From contig JAYGXS010000004.1 of the NCBI GenBank assembly GCA_036362985.1, positions 67,305,610 to 67,369,609 on the forward strand: a DNA stretch of 64,000 nucleotides, given 5' to 3'. The notes below the pieces were generated by a model. The model was not told the origin of the DNA, searched no databases, and saw nothing but the letters and a program-made list of their open reading frames with translations. The position numbers were made by a program, and so were the translations under genes. Positions 1 to 11,271 of the stretch are shown one piece after another (positions within the stretch are counted from its first letter, which is position 1; each line of letters opens with the position of its first letter). Origin of the DNA: Ligula intestinalis. Lineage: Eukaryota; Platyhelminthes; Cestoda; Diphyllobothriidea; Diphyllobothriidae.

Positions 1-20
1 CTCTTTCACGTTATATTTCA

Positions 21-245
21 TTGTCCCAAACACTACAATACGTCGAATTTGACCTCCCCTTCCCCACCAGGGTACAACAACTCCCACAAGCACAGAACTC
101 GAATGCGTACGCCGTCAGCCTGATTGACACAATTTACTCGAACATGGACTTTCGTTTCAGTCAATTAGAGGACAGTGACTTTGGATCGTCCAAGCAAAAT
201 CACTACAGCGGCTACGGCTATGTCATCAGGGGTTTAACAAAATAA
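21..245 (+). CDS. Possible 3' terminal exon, unknown protein
   Basis: An open frame of about 74 codons ends in TAA. It is polar and contains no low-complexity sequence, with a Gln/Asn-rich start and a C-terminus reading YSGYGYVIRGLTK. There is no good ATG at its 5' end, so if real it would be an exon entered from upstream, outside or near the window edge. I recognise no domain. A chance open frame is quite possible. Confidence 0.2.
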   Translation: MSQTLQYVEFDLPFPTRVQQLPQAQNSNAYAVSLIDTIYSNMDFRFSQLEDSDFGSSKQNHYSGYGYVIRGLTK

Positions 246-292
246 TGAAGAATACATATACAAACACGAAAAACATTTTAAATCAGACATGG

Positions 293-511
293 TTACCGTT
301 CTTGGGCTTCATCGAGGCTTTGGTGAGCGACACTTAGCAGTTGTTGAAGTTCTCTTCCGGTCACTTGTGAACGGTGTTTAACTGATAGATTGTCGGCATC
401 AACAACTGGGGTTCCGCCCATTTGATCAAAAGCTGGCATATAGTTGGGACCAAAACCGGAGTTCTGCATTGCATTTTCAGGAGGACAAAGTTGTTGAGTA
501 TTCCAACTCAT
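293..511 (-). CDS. Possible first coding exon, unknown protein
   Basis: A 72-codon frame opens with a true ATG (MSWNTQQLCPP) and closes just after a possible splice donor, since the minus strand reads GAACGGTAACC. The second half (VTGRELQQLLSVAHQSL) could form an amphipathic helix. The composition looks like protein rather than translated repeat, and the frame overlaps no repeat that I can see. I do not recognise a family. It could be the first exon of a gene running leftwards out of the window, or chance. Confidence 0.3.
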   Translation of the reverse strand: MSWNTQQLCPPENAMQNSGFGPNYMPAFDQMGGTPVVDADNLSVKHRSQVTGRELQQLLSVAHQSLDEAQER

Positions 512-2220
512 TTTGTGGCACTATTTAAGTGTACACACAGATCGGTTAAGGATTAAATGAAACAATGAAATTGGGGGCTCTAAAAGCCTACACGCAATAA
601 ATGCACCCACAATATACGCAATGAATACTACGGATTGACTTGTTAGGGAAGCGAAGGCATTCCATTAATTCGGGCGCCAGAATATATTTGTGGATTTTGC
701 AGATTACTTAAGTTGTGGATATTCGGACGTAAACTTGAGGGTTCTAGGTGGAAAGTATAAAAATGTAAAAAAGGTATTTACAAATTCAGTACGAGCAGGT
801 GAAATCCCGCTTGCACACTGCCAACGATAGAAATATTGCCTATGAATTATATGTCTGCCACATTCCGATAACATATTCAGGTCTTCGCAGTAAAGATCGA
901 CTAATATCAAATACAAGTGGCATTTTCAGGAGCGAACTAAACGAAACACGAAATATAATTTGCAGTATCCAAAGTAAGGTGTTGACTATTCGTTGAACGT
1001 GCAGTACTCATTTTCGTGAGTTTGCTATTAAATTTACAATAAGGTACCATTGAAGGCAAGTCTTAATAAACAAACAGTCAAACCAACTTTAAAAATTGAT
1101 AATCATAAAGATCAAGTGATTCTCTCAGTTGGTAAACTTCCAAGTCACGGCTTTTAGTGAGCTCCAGCACTTTCTGGTTTCTCAGGTCGATTAGCCATGT
1201 GGATACATTTATCAGTGTTGATCTCCCTTTCTCTTCCAGCATCCATACGCCAACCTTCTATCAAAACACTCTATCTATCCAGGAGTAGGACTTGACGTAG
1301 TGTCTAAATGAGTTAGAAGAGCCCAGCAACATGGGTACGCACGACATGGTTACCAAGTAAAACACGGGGATATATATAGAATACGTTTCCCCTTTACGCT
1401 AAACACGCATGTTCAGGTTCTTTGCAAAACCTTGACCATACTGGTGAGGGCATAGCAGATTACATGATTGTTAACAGAAAGGGGTATGATTGTAATTATA
1501 AGAATAGTGCTTAGATTTGGTCTACGGATGTCAGAGAAAGTAGGATAATGCGCTATAACGGGGTTACGAGTGTGGTTTTATTGCAAATTTGCATGGCGAC
1601 ACACAGGTTGCAAAACGCGGAATAAGTCAAGTTGATAGCTGAATGTTTTGGCGCAGTAAGGACACCTGAAGCCGTTGCGAAGAATGTACGTTGTGGTTCC
1701 GGTACTAGTTCTCTGATCACAATGCAATGGATTCACTAGTAACTGACCAAATTTATGCATGATGCAAAGGTGCAATAGTATTAGGTAGAGGATGGACTAT
1801 TGGCAGAGGAATATGCAATCGTAGGAGGTAGGTATATCGTGATGAAAAGATAGTTGTGACAAATGACGCAAATGGCGAACTACACATTGACGACCACTTG
1901 GATCAAGGAGTAATAGACTGAAATTCAGAGATTAGACTGGACAAGCCAATGGAATTATATAACTTACTCAATCCAAATATTGTTAAAAAATCTATCATGG
2001 TACAACTTTCCTTTCTTTATGCAAGTGCACCGAGTCTGCTCCAAAATTTGATTTGTAGGGTCCAAATATTTTTTCCTACAGTACTAAAATCATAAGGTCC
2101 AGCTTCACTTTCAGGGAGGTGAAAGAAACCAGTAGAAATAGTGTATTCTGCGCAGACAATCAATCATGGTCCGAAGCCGCAACGCATGGCAAACTTTTGG
2201 CCTGCATGCGCGAAAGTCCG
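512..2220. other. No recognisable content
   Basis: AT-rich sequence with only short chance open frames. A weak resemblance exists between about 465-530 and 920-1015 (both contain GCATTTTCAGGAG followed by a GTTGA-TATTC motif), possibly an old local duplication. Confidence 0.4.
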
Positions 2221-2412
2221 TTAGGATGATGTGGGCGTGAATGCGTAGAAGTCATATGAGGGTGACTTAGTGTCCGCTTGATCAGTTGGTTGGGTGATAG
2301 CAATTAGTGGGCACTCGTAATCGGCGGTCTCATAGGCTGTATTTACGAAGCCAAACAGCCCAATATCTTTGATCACGTAACCTTTTGTGCGACCAGAAGT
2401 GGAAGGCACTGG
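2221..2412 (-). CDS. Possible terminal exon, unknown protein
   Basis: The minus strand has an open segment of about 63 codons ending in TAA. A stop lies shortly upstream, then a possible splice acceptor (CACACCCAG) just before the frame. The translation (GYVIKDIGLFGFVNTAYETA and onward to YAFTPTSS) is evenly mixed and protein-like. No ATG begins the segment, so it would have to be an internal or last exon. No family is recognised. Confidence 0.2.
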   Translation of the reverse strand, partial: PVPSTSGRTKGYVIKDIGLFGFVNTAYETADYECPLIAITQPTDQADTKSPSYDFYAFTPTSS

Positions 2413-2433
2413 GTGTGGTTATTAGCGAGGCAG

Positions 2434-2616
2434 TCAGAGGTACTCTCTATTGCAGAAACTTGGTAACAGACTGAAATACTGAATAGCTAAATTTTCACCG
2501 ACGGATACGAAACCTTCAGACGAGACTAACTGAATAAAAGAAGTGGAGGTTGAGCGACGCGAATGAACCCAATGATACCGTCTGCGCTCCGGCTGGAAAC
2601 ATTTCGCCATCGACAC
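2434..2616 (-). CDS. Possible exon, unknown protein
   Basis: A 60-codon minus-strand frame starts with an ATG-like codon and ends in TGA. Its second half (SFIQLVSSEGFVSVGENLAI) looks protein-like. It lies just upstream, in transcription order, of the 2221-2412 segment, but the two are in different frames and no obvious intron joins them. I cannot identify it. Confidence 0.15.
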   Translation of the reverse strand: MSMAKCFQPERRRYHWVHSRRSTSTSFIQLVSSEGFVSVGENLAIQYFSLLPSFCNREYL

Positions 2617-5600
2617 AACATCGTGGTTACTGTCTTGACATTGTCACTGGAACCGTCGTATAAGGTTCATTTCTGCGCTTCTGGAAGTTTTTTTGAAGAC
2701 AGTTACCAGAAATAGGGCATTAAAACATATTTTTTTGCAAAAAACGGAGTTCGGGACTGAGTACAATGCAAATAATAGCATAGAAGTACAGCCTAGAAAA
2801 GCGTTGAGCCATTGCTATATCCTTGTCATACATATTATCGATCAAAAATATTAACTATGAACCAATAAGCACATTGTTTTTGTTGTGCTTTGAGTACTAA
2901 CCATACTTTATCATTTATAGGCTGCTATCTATTTGACGATAATAACAAACACATCAACGGCACCTCGTTAGAAGCATAGCCAGGAGTTGCGCTCCTGCTC
3001 TTTACGCTTGTAACCAAAGAGTGTCAAAAGGCATCCAAAGCATAATGACCACGAATAGTGTAGTATACGAGGACGCACCTTATGGTAGGTGCGTGAACAT
3101 ATCAATTTTGGTCAAAAATAGAAGAGAAGCGTACGGATTTAGGGAAGTTCCTGAAGCAGTTTTAGAACAAAATTGCGAAGCTTATAACGCGAAAAATTCA
3201 AGATAACACAATCTCAGAAACCTCTCGATTAACGGCTTGAGAGTCATTTACTTTAGACGCAGATAACATCACGAGCTTGAGCATGGCAACGGTGTCTCTG
3301 AAAGGGACCGTACTGACTTCCTCGCACGATAAACTAAGCACGGCCGCAAAAATGTTGTTTACCCGGATTAATAACTATACAGGAGATACCTTGTGCACAC
3401 ATCTAAATGTCAATTTCTATAACTTTCATGCAGAAAGGCTTTCTTCACCTAGATTGCCTGGCATACCGTTACTGTCATGTCCTCCGGATACCCCGAGTGT
3501 TCCAGATAGCAGTTATTTGAGTGTGAGGAGAAAAAATACTGGCTAACAGACACGCCACTACATCACAACAGGTGACTGACATCAAAGTTCATTATGATGA
3601 ATCCATTGAAACTGCTTGTCCACAAGAGGAATTGAAATCCAAACGAGGATTTCTGAACTCACCCCCCCTCTTATAGGGAATTCCACACAAAGCCATAACC
3701 TGGAGTACCAAGATCGTCAACCATTTTAACTTGTTAAGGACTTACATGAAGCAATTTCAGTCAGACATGAACACCATGTCGCGGCTTCTTTTCCTTCCAT
3801 GATCTCCTTAACCATCTACCCTAATCAGACTTGGAAATAAAATTATAAAAACATGCCGGATGAAAAAAAGATTGAAGATAGCAAAGGAACACACCGACTG
3901 CGACCTCTAAAAATGAGGCTGTAGAACAAAGAACAAATCTTGTAAGTACAAATTTTAAGTAGGATGAATTTCCACCATCTTCATTTTTTCGCTCGCACGC
4001 CGTTAATACAGTTGGGGTTGGTAATGCTATTAAAAATGTACCTCAGTGACCTCGCCCTAGGTCAACGAACACCCCAAACTAACACACGTAACTTCCTCAA
4101 TTTACATAATTATTGCGCTCTGACTTGTCCCTCAATATGGCCCACCCATTCTACCTCCTAAGACCAGGTGCCCGTATTGGAGTGGAGCGTGCTTCGTGCG
4201 CACTGCTGGGACTCCACGACAGTTCCTTACCAAAATAAGCGCCGGCATTCTTATAAAACGGTTTTTTCAACAAAACTACTCCCAGTTGAACGGTTAAAAT
4301 GCCAGTTGTCTGTCTTAGAATTATGATGAATACTAAAGGGTGGTGAATACGACCTTTCTATCTTTGGAGGGAAGGTAGACTAGACTTCTTTATGCATAAG
4401 TGTGCTTGAAGCGCGCCCCGCCAAGCACAGAAATAATACACTAGAGATAAAGCTTGGTGTTCACCCAAGGTGTAGTCAAAGCAACTGTTACTCTGCACCA
4501 CAAAATAGATGGCATAACGGGGAAGCCAAAGGCGAAGGAAAGTAGTTTGATCAGAAACGAAACTTGAGGGGGAAGGGCTTAGAGAGCCTTCGAGGTCAGC
4601 GCTGCAGGGGAAAGTTTCAACGCTCGTGCTAGTACCAAGCAGCGTGGGGTCTTATCAGTTTCACTGGAGGCCTCTAAGGTATTGTATGGCAAAGGAAATC
4701 AAAATTTTCATGCCAGGGTGATTTATTGAAAGTCCAAATGTCCGTGTCTCGAAAAGGAGCGAAAATAAAGAATTTTAATGGCTGAATTGTTTACGCTATA
4801 AAGTATGTAGCCTCATTTAGCAAACAGTACCTGATCCTGTGTAGGTGGGACGTTACGGTGGACAGGTAGCAGAACATATAATTTGGTAAATAAAACTTCC
4901 ATTTCTGGCACAAAATACTTTCCTTCACTTATACATAACAATGAATTTAAGTGCATATATTAACAAATAACGAAAAGGTTAACTGAAAAAGATCATGCTG
5001 GAGTTAATCTATAAATACAGTAGTATCGAGCTGCAAGGTAAAGCCAAACGGATAACCTTCTATAGCTCGGGAAATGTTACCAAACAAGTTCTACTAAAGT
5101 GGACATAGAAGGCAGCTATGGATATTAAACTCACTGAACTGATATAAACGCACTTAACGTTCATAGTATGAGTGAACAATTGCGCATGTCTGGTTGCCGG
5201 TCAAATGTCGTTGGTGTAGAAAAGAAAATGCAACAAACTCAGGAAAATGTCGTTAATCACATCACCTGTGGTCGAGAAAGACGTCAAAAAGTGAGCTGAA
5301 ACATGGCCTCTTGATAATAGTTGAACCAAAAAAAGTCAAGGAAGGGCAACGGACGTTTAGGACTTCTGAATTTCCTAAATGACGTGCATGCGGTTCCATG
5401 TCAAAGACCTTATGAGGGCAAAAATGTGAAAATAACACTGACCACTGTTAATTCCGAAAAGAAAACAATGAGGTTCAGAAAAGTGAAGCGGCCGAACCCT
5501 CATCAATAGCCTTTACTTGTTCTAAGCTCCCAGTTAATCTGCTGAGCGTTGAAATTTCCTACAATGATGATATTTTGTCTCCGACTGTATTCATGGAGTC

Positions 5601-6110
5601 GAGGAATCGACGCTTGATCTTCGTTTACGGGTTGAGTTAAAGACCTACATACATACAGCGCGAACAGTAAAATCTGCAGCTTTATGAACCAAAGGAAGAC
5701 ACTGCAGCATCTTCAGGTTATGGGCATTTACACATTCGTCAGTAAGGTTACACTTGCCGGCACTGTTTATATAAATGGTAACTCCACCGCTCTTTTAGTG
5801 TCAGTCTAATCACAGCAACTGCTAACAATCTATATATATTTCAGTCTTTAAAAGCTTGTCTGAGACACATTCCTGTTAATAGACGTACACCAGGAAATAG
5901 TTCGACCGCGATTTTTTTGCATTCGTCGAATTTATTCATGAGACCTTGCACACTGATTTAATAGAACATATTTCCAGACAAAGTTTTGCATTGAGGTAAT
6001 CGCCAGGCCGTGTGACTTTCATCAAATGATGGGTCTCGTCCATAGAAAGGGGTTTTTGCCGTCGAGGAAGCACTCCATTCATTCGTTGATGAACACCGAG
6101 GTGTTAATAA
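2617..6110. other. No recognisable gene
   Basis: AT-rich sequence. Short open frames at 3021-3206, 3277-3546 and 5321-5509 on the plus strand have no recognisable domain and no convincing splice context. No repeat copy shared with the rest of the window was noticed. Confidence 0.4.
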
Positions 6111-6111
6111 A

Positions 6112-7452
6112 ACCCCGGCCCTAGCCAAACTTCTGGAAAAGATCATTTTTAATCAAATTCTCGATTTTTGTGTAGAAAATAAACTATTAAGTGCCTCACA
6201 GCATAGATTTCTACCTGGAAGATCATGCGAAACCTGCCACTTGGCATTCCTTAACCTGGTTACTTCACTTCGTAATGAACAGCAATCAGTCATCGTGATT
6301 TACTTTGACCTTAGTAAAGCTTTTGACAAAGTGCCTCATAGGCACTTTTTAGTGAAACTGGAAGCCCTAGGCATCAGGCCTCCCCTCCTCGATTTCATTG
6401 CCTCCTGCCTGTCTAACCGCAGCCAGAAGGTCTTAGTAGGCAATAGCTACTCGATGCTTCAGCCGATCACGAGTGGTGTATTACAAGGCACGGTTTTAGG
6501 TCCCCTCCTTTTCATTCTTTGCATAAATTAAATTTCAACAGTGCTAAATAATTCGGAAAATTTCGTTTATGCTGATGACCTTAAGTGTATTTACTCATTT
6601 TCTAAGGACACGGCCAGTACTTGTGTTGATAAAGTTAACGCAGACTTGCGTACTCTCTCAAGGTGGAGCGCTACATGGCAGATGGAGTTTTCTCCATCAA
6701 AATGTAGTTTCTTGAGTTTTGGACCCGCAAGGCTTCCTGGACCCATTATCTTCCAAAATAGTCCACTGTTAGAAAGATCTACGATAAAGGATTTTGGTCT
6801 TACTTACACGAATAAGCTTGCATTATCACCTCATGCAGATCGAATTTCTGCCAAGGCCGCACAGATATGTGGGTTTAGATCGCATAATTTTTTCCTTCCA
6901 GAAATGAAGTTTAAACTATACCGCATGTTTGTTCTTCCTATACTAGAACACTGCTGTCCGCTTTTTGGTCTCATGACCCAGAATGACCGTAGTAAGATTG
7001 AAAAGGTTCAGCGAGTTTTCACTCGTAAAATATTTTCTGTTTCTGGGTCTGGTATGTGTTATACAGATAGATGTTAGTTAGCAAACATTAAATTTCTTTG
7101 GATAAGAAGACTCGAAGCTGGTCTATGCTTTCTGTTTCGCGTTAACAATAGTCATAATCTCCCACAAATTAACGCTCTCCTTCTAGTAGACCGACCTTAC
7201 GCCACTCGTAACTCTTCCATGATAATTTTACCACCTCGTAGCCCCACATCTAACCGTTCTCGCTTTTTTACCTCCAAATATGCTTTTATTTGGAACAACC
7301 TTCCTCTCGATATTAGACTGTCTTCTACACTGTCGATGTTTAAAGGCAAATTATATAAGCATTTAAATTTAGAGGAAATAAAGTCGTTACTGTCTGTTTC
7401 CTTTCCAAACACGCAAGATGTAGATTTTGAAAAGGGTCCTCCTGGCATTTGA
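6112..7452 (+). pseudogene. LINE reverse transcriptase, CR1/Jockey-type, 5'-truncated, two stops
   Basis: One plus-strand reading frame runs through this interval and encodes the reverse transcriptase of a non-LTR retrotransposon. Visible in order are a start resembling the conserved segment before the palm (AKLLEKIIFNQIL), the first catalytic aspartate block (YFDLSKAFDKVPH, about 6300-6340), the block GVLQGTVLGPLLF (6476-6515), and the catalytic YADD box (FVYADDLK, about 6563-6586). The C-terminus has the usual FIWNNLPLDIR motif near 7290. Two in-frame stops break it: TAA at 6529-6531, four codons after the QG block, and TAG at 7075-7077. The endonuclease and ORF1 are missing, as is usual for a 5'-truncated copy. 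The clade call (CR1/Jockey group) is from motif style only. Confidence 0.88.
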
Positions 7453-7963
7453 AGCTCTTCCCAGGATACTAAAATGGTTTCTAAATATGTTAGCATTTCC
7501 CTCTGCAGAGTCAAGCATCACTTCCAAGGGCTGCGAATTCTTCTCCGTTTTTGCATCCTTCACTGTGGTCTTCGCGATTGGCTCTGGAATCTGGTGGGTC
7601 GCAACTCGATGATGTTGCCTTGACTGCTACTGCCTTCTCCTGCCTTCCGGATGACCCCGTCGTAACTCAACGATATACTATTTTTTCCCATGACCATAAA
7701 CGTCCCGAACCCTCAACATCAGGTCCCAAACTAACCACATCAAACCCTTTTACCTATTTAGGCAGTATTTTCTCCTATAATTTTTTGGAACTCGGTGGCC
7801 CGCTGAACTCATCCACCGATCTAGGAGTTTTTTTTTACTGCCGATGACAATTATTTTATAAGAGTTCACCGCTTATCATCATTATTTTTATTTTCACTAA
7901 GTTTGCAACGACAGGGCCCCTTGGGCCTTAAATATACAAATTATTATTATTATTATTATAAAT
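7453..7963 (+). mobile_element. 3' UTR and (ATT)n tail of the LINE
   Basis: Noncoding sequence follows the C-terminus of the reverse transcriptase and ends in a TTATTATTATT microsatellite at about 7940-7961, directly after CAGGGCCCCTTGGGCC. A simple-repeat 3' tail in place of poly(A) is typical of CR1-like LINEs. I take 7963 as the 3' end of the insertion. Confidence 0.6.
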
Positions 7964-8640
7964 TGGTAAGTATACGTTTGCTTGCGATAAATTCTCTTCA
8001 GTCCTGTACATTTATATGGGAATAAAATAAATAAAGTATACTGGTTGATGGAAAGATGAAGTGCTGTTGTTGCTATCAGGACCGGTGGTACTGGGATGAA
8101 TTGAGGTCAAAATGTCAGTATCTAGGCAGAGCGGTGGCCAAGACAGGTGATAAGGCGTGCGCGCTTGTATTGGGGACTTGTCCGTCTCCAGTGCCACTTG
8201 TTTCCGAGGCAGGTAATAAGCCGTGTGCGGTTGTGTCAGCTAGTTTCGCCCATGGTAACTTCGGCGCCCTTGAAAAGTACTTTTGAGCGCAAAGTCCCGG
8301 TCTGCGTAGCACGATGGCAGCTGCTTCTGCTGTAGCCAACAGATGCTGTTCTAGTTATTTTGAATAGCTGGAGGGCGCCCTGTAAGTCACTCGGAAAACC
8401 TCTATGACATCACGCGATAATTTGAGTCCACCATGTGCACTAAAACAAAACTCTAAATGCCCCTTACTTGGCCGTTATCTTACCATACCAGAAGGTTTTC
8501 TCGTACTCTTTTGGACAGACGCCGTATCGTACGACCAATATATTCGTTTAGTGCTCGCTAACAGAACTCAGTCATTCGGCTTCGCCTTGAGACTCACTCT
8601 TGAGCCCAACCTGCACCTACAGAGCGACTAGTAGTTTAAG
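7964..8640. other. Unassigned, partly GC-rich segment
   Basis: The stretch from 8040 to 8400 is richer in GC than its surroundings and contains two loosely similar halves (GGTGATAAGGCGTG at about 8145 and GGTAATAAGCCGTG at about 8211). Short open frames overlap on both strands, which argues against coding. It may be an old repeat fragment of a family I cannot name. Confidence 0.3.
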
Positions 8641-8644
8641 TAAA

Positions 8645-8740
8645 TAACTGCCACCAAGGTAGACTGGATTGGCCGTTTCTGTCTCATTAGCCATCATCAG
8701 CCAGTCCTACCCAACTCCAAGTAGTGAAGCACCTGAGGCT
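8645..8740 (-). mobile_element. tRNA-derived SINE, minus copy of a head-to-head pair, with hammerhead-like motif
   Basis: Read on the minus strand, this is the tail of the SINE family that also occurs at 28.2, 28.4, 39.1 and 58.8 kb. The hammerhead-like core lies at 8662-8706: GACTGG, then CTGATGA, a degenerate stem, GAAA, and CCAGTC closing the outer stem perfectly. The outer stem can be extended by GGTA/TACC with one bulged G. It abuts the plus-strand copy and seems to share the tRNA-like head with it. Confidence 0.6.
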
Positions 8741-8905
8741 CGAACGTTAGAGCGTTAAACTTCTAATCAAAAAGGTCGCGGTTTCGAGCCTCGAACAGTG
8801 GACCAATTGGTATTGGATATAACGAGCTGATGACGGCTAATGAATCAGAAATGGTCATTCCAGTCTTCCCTATTTTTATCAGCAGTTATCGACCTAAACT
8901 TCGTT
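8738..8905 (+). mobile_element. tRNA-derived SINE, plus copy of the head-to-head pair
   Basis: A tRNA-like head begins with an A-box-like GGCTCGAACGTTAGAGCG (8738-8755) and has a B-box-like GGTTTCGAGCC at about 8780. Next comes a spacer, then CTGATGA at 8827-8833, GAAA at 8848-8851 and CCAGTC at 8860-8865. The upstream arm of the outer stem is decayed (AACGAG where other copies have GACTGG), so this copy would not fold well. Confidence 0.6.
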
Positions 8906-9525
8906 CATTATTATCAGTCCTCTATCTCCTTGTTCTTCCAAGGTCTTCAGTCCCATTTTTAGTTTTGGAGTTTCCCATATTCGGACTTCAATGCTAGTGT
9001 CATGAGAATTCATGAAGGTAGGTACTTCCACGCTGGGTCCCCCTTTATACGTTCTTGCGCTGATCGGAACCTCCTCTAAATTTGTCTCACAAAACATGCA
9101 AATGCTTTGGAGACCGTTTTGGTCCATCATCATCTGCCATATTTTATTAACCTCTTTTGTCGGTACATCGTTAGCAATTTCATTTTGTGCCTTCGATTGC
9201 TCATCAGGCGAGGCTGATATATTGCGCTTCTGTTTTGTGCTCCTAGAAGCTCGACACCACTATTTTTTTACTGGCATTTGATACACCATATTTCTATTTT
9301 TTAGTATTCATTATGTACAGTGCCTCGCACTCTACCTTGTGTTAGCATTTGTGCAGATTCTGCCAATTGACCCCAATGAACTAAGAATCAAATCCTCCAT
9401 AATTTTTTATTGCTTCCTCTGATTGATTTAATCTGAAGGCTAACGTTTGACAACCGTTGCACCAGTTTACCATGAACACCGGTCGTAGCCAGTTACTTAG
9501 ATTTTTAGGACAACGGACTGGGCGT
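8906..9525. other. No recognisable content
   Basis: Overlapping short open frames lie on both strands (8894-9133 minus, 9012-9281 plus), without domains. Nothing can be assigned. Confidence 0.35.
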
Positions 9526-9605
9526 GCGGCAATGGCGTGGGCTGCTGCGTTGCAGTCTTGGCTTACTGAAATCTCTGGTTCGATTCCATCTAAATTTTGG
9601 TCTTC
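9526..9605 (+). repeat. tRNA-like element (SINE head?)
   Basis: A near-perfect B box, GGTTCGATTCC (about 9578-9588), follows a degenerate A box and a possible anticodon arm around TTGCAGT, which could reflect a Cys-type (GCA) source. The acceptor stem does not pair, so this is not a working tRNA gene. It looks like the head of a separate SINE family. Confidence 0.35.
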
Positions 9606-9719
9606 ACCATTTTGCGCAGTTATAGTTGATCCACATATAGAACTCCAGGTGAGGATTCCTTGCCTTAAACACGAGGTAGAAAGCCTCTTACGTCGTTTTG
9701 GTGGTGGAATGTGACTTTA

Positions 9720-10250
9720 CATCTTCCACCGAATACTATAGTCGAGAAAATGCACAAAACAGTACTTTTTGAGCATGGTTAAAAGAAAACACATTCAACA
9801 ACCAAGTTTAGTAGAGTAAATCAGCCTCTTCCTTGTTGTACATAATCAATGGATAGTTAAAGGCCACGTTCTGCGAAAGTCCTTTTGAAATTTGTGAGGC
9901 CAAGGTATTATTGAGTTGAATCCAGTCCTTGCTACTAACAAGCTATTAGAGCGTACAGTAGACCGAAAGTTTTGAAGAAAGTAATACAATTTATTGCAAA
10001 TTGTATGAACATTGCAAGTTATCTTCTTAAGGACGCATAAGGATGTACGGATGTACGCTTAAAATACTAAGCGCAACTGTAACGACAGATTGGGGTCAAA
10101 TAATATTCTGGGATCGGAAAGCGTTTTTTAAATCCACGCATCTTAAATCATCTTGCTTTGAAGTTAAACTTATCAGAAGACGTGATTTTCAAGAAACTGA
10201 GAACAATTAAGTATATGCGCAAAGATTTGAGATCCAGGTATCTTATTGCT
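9720..10250. other. No recognisable content
   Basis: AT-rich sequence between the tRNA-like element and the inverted-repeat PLE fragment. No feature noticed. Confidence 0.35.
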
Positions 10251-10254
10251 TTCA

Positions 10255-11235
10255 TTATCACTCAAAGAAGACGAAGAAGAACGTTCAAGGACATGAACCG
10301 AGTTATATTGGGACTGACGTTTTGGACACTCGCTTGTTTCCATAGTCTTTCCATCAGAAGACTGTTGACTGCTCTGTCGGCGGTAGCTGGTCTTTGGACA
10401 CCTTTAGCTGCTGTCTGATGGTTGATTCCGGCTTGTGAGCCACATCGATTCCGAATGGCTTCAGGATTCTTGCAGTCACCCGGATACGTTCTTCACATAA
10501 GGGATAGCGAGCCAAAACTTGGGGCCTTATCCTTTCGACCGCTCAAGATGGGGCTTCTTAAGACACTTGCGTATGAAGGACGTTGAATAACTGTTGGCTT
10601 CAAAGGTTGGTTGCAAGGGTAATAGGCCGAGCCAATGACAAAGTGGCTAGACTTCTGATGGAAAGTTGGTCTTCGACTGGCACATTTAACAGAGCCATAG
10701 ACATTCATCCTGCTTACCAGGCGGTATGCAAACGGCTCGAGTCGGTTCGAACAAGGCCAACAGGACAGCGAAGAAGACACAAGCGTGGAGTACAACTGAG
10801 ATCAGAGGAAAATAGGAGAGGAGTCGCCCAGGGACCAGGTGACCAGCGTGGAACGCTACCTCACCGGTACCGCGCTCACGAGGTTGACATGAACTCATGT
10901 GGGCAGCAACAAGTGATTAGTTCGTCGGTGGACGATGGACAGGCCAGTTAGCGCACTGACTTGCCAGCAATTACGACAGCCACAAAGGGGACAGAGGTCA
11001 CACGAACCCCCATGCGGTCAATCTCACGGACAGTCAGCAGCAAACAAGCAGGTAAAAGTTCGTGCGCCGAGCACGGATATAATAACAGGCACTCAGCGAG
11101 GCTGAAACAGTCCCGGCAAAGAGGAACTACCACAACGTTACTCTGACGATGAAAACAAATGAGTGTTTGAAACGTCAGTCCCAATATAACTCGGTCCATG
11201 TGCTTGAACCTTCTCCTTCGTCTTCTTTGAGGGAT
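10255..11235 (+). mobile_element. PLE-derived element with inverted ends
   Basis: The ends 10255-10345 and 11145-11235 are inverted copies of each other over about 80-90 bp, both containing CCGAGTTATATTGGGACTGA on opposite strands. The interior holds the last part of a PLE protein (10583-10790). The right end reads CTGACGATG near 11142 and, after AAACA/TGTTT arms, GAAACG, a recurring PLE end motif that resembles a hammerhead ribozyme core. PLEs are known to carry repeated (pLTR) ends with such motifs. The copy is too short to be complete. Confidence 0.6.
10583..10790 (+). pseudogene. PLE C-terminal fragment (GIY-YIG region end)
   Basis: The translation contains ESWSSTGTFNRAIDIHPAYQ, the conserved tail after the GIY-YIG endonuclease of Penelope-like elements (a Glu-Ser-Trp, then Asn-Arg, then Pro-x-Tyr pattern). 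The other PLE copies here show the same tail (ESWASDDNSVNQCF on the minus strand near 15.2 kb). The reverse transcriptase and the GIY-YIG core are absent. It lies within the inverted-ended element at 10255-11235. The frame runs on past 10790 without recognisable homology. Confidence 0.6.
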
Positions 11236-11271
11236 GATGAAAACGACAATTAAGTATATTTTTGAAACGTT

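Noticed and set aside
8012..8339. Several overlapping open frames on both strands
   Set aside because: Mutual shadowing, no domains, and local GC enrichment alone explains their length.
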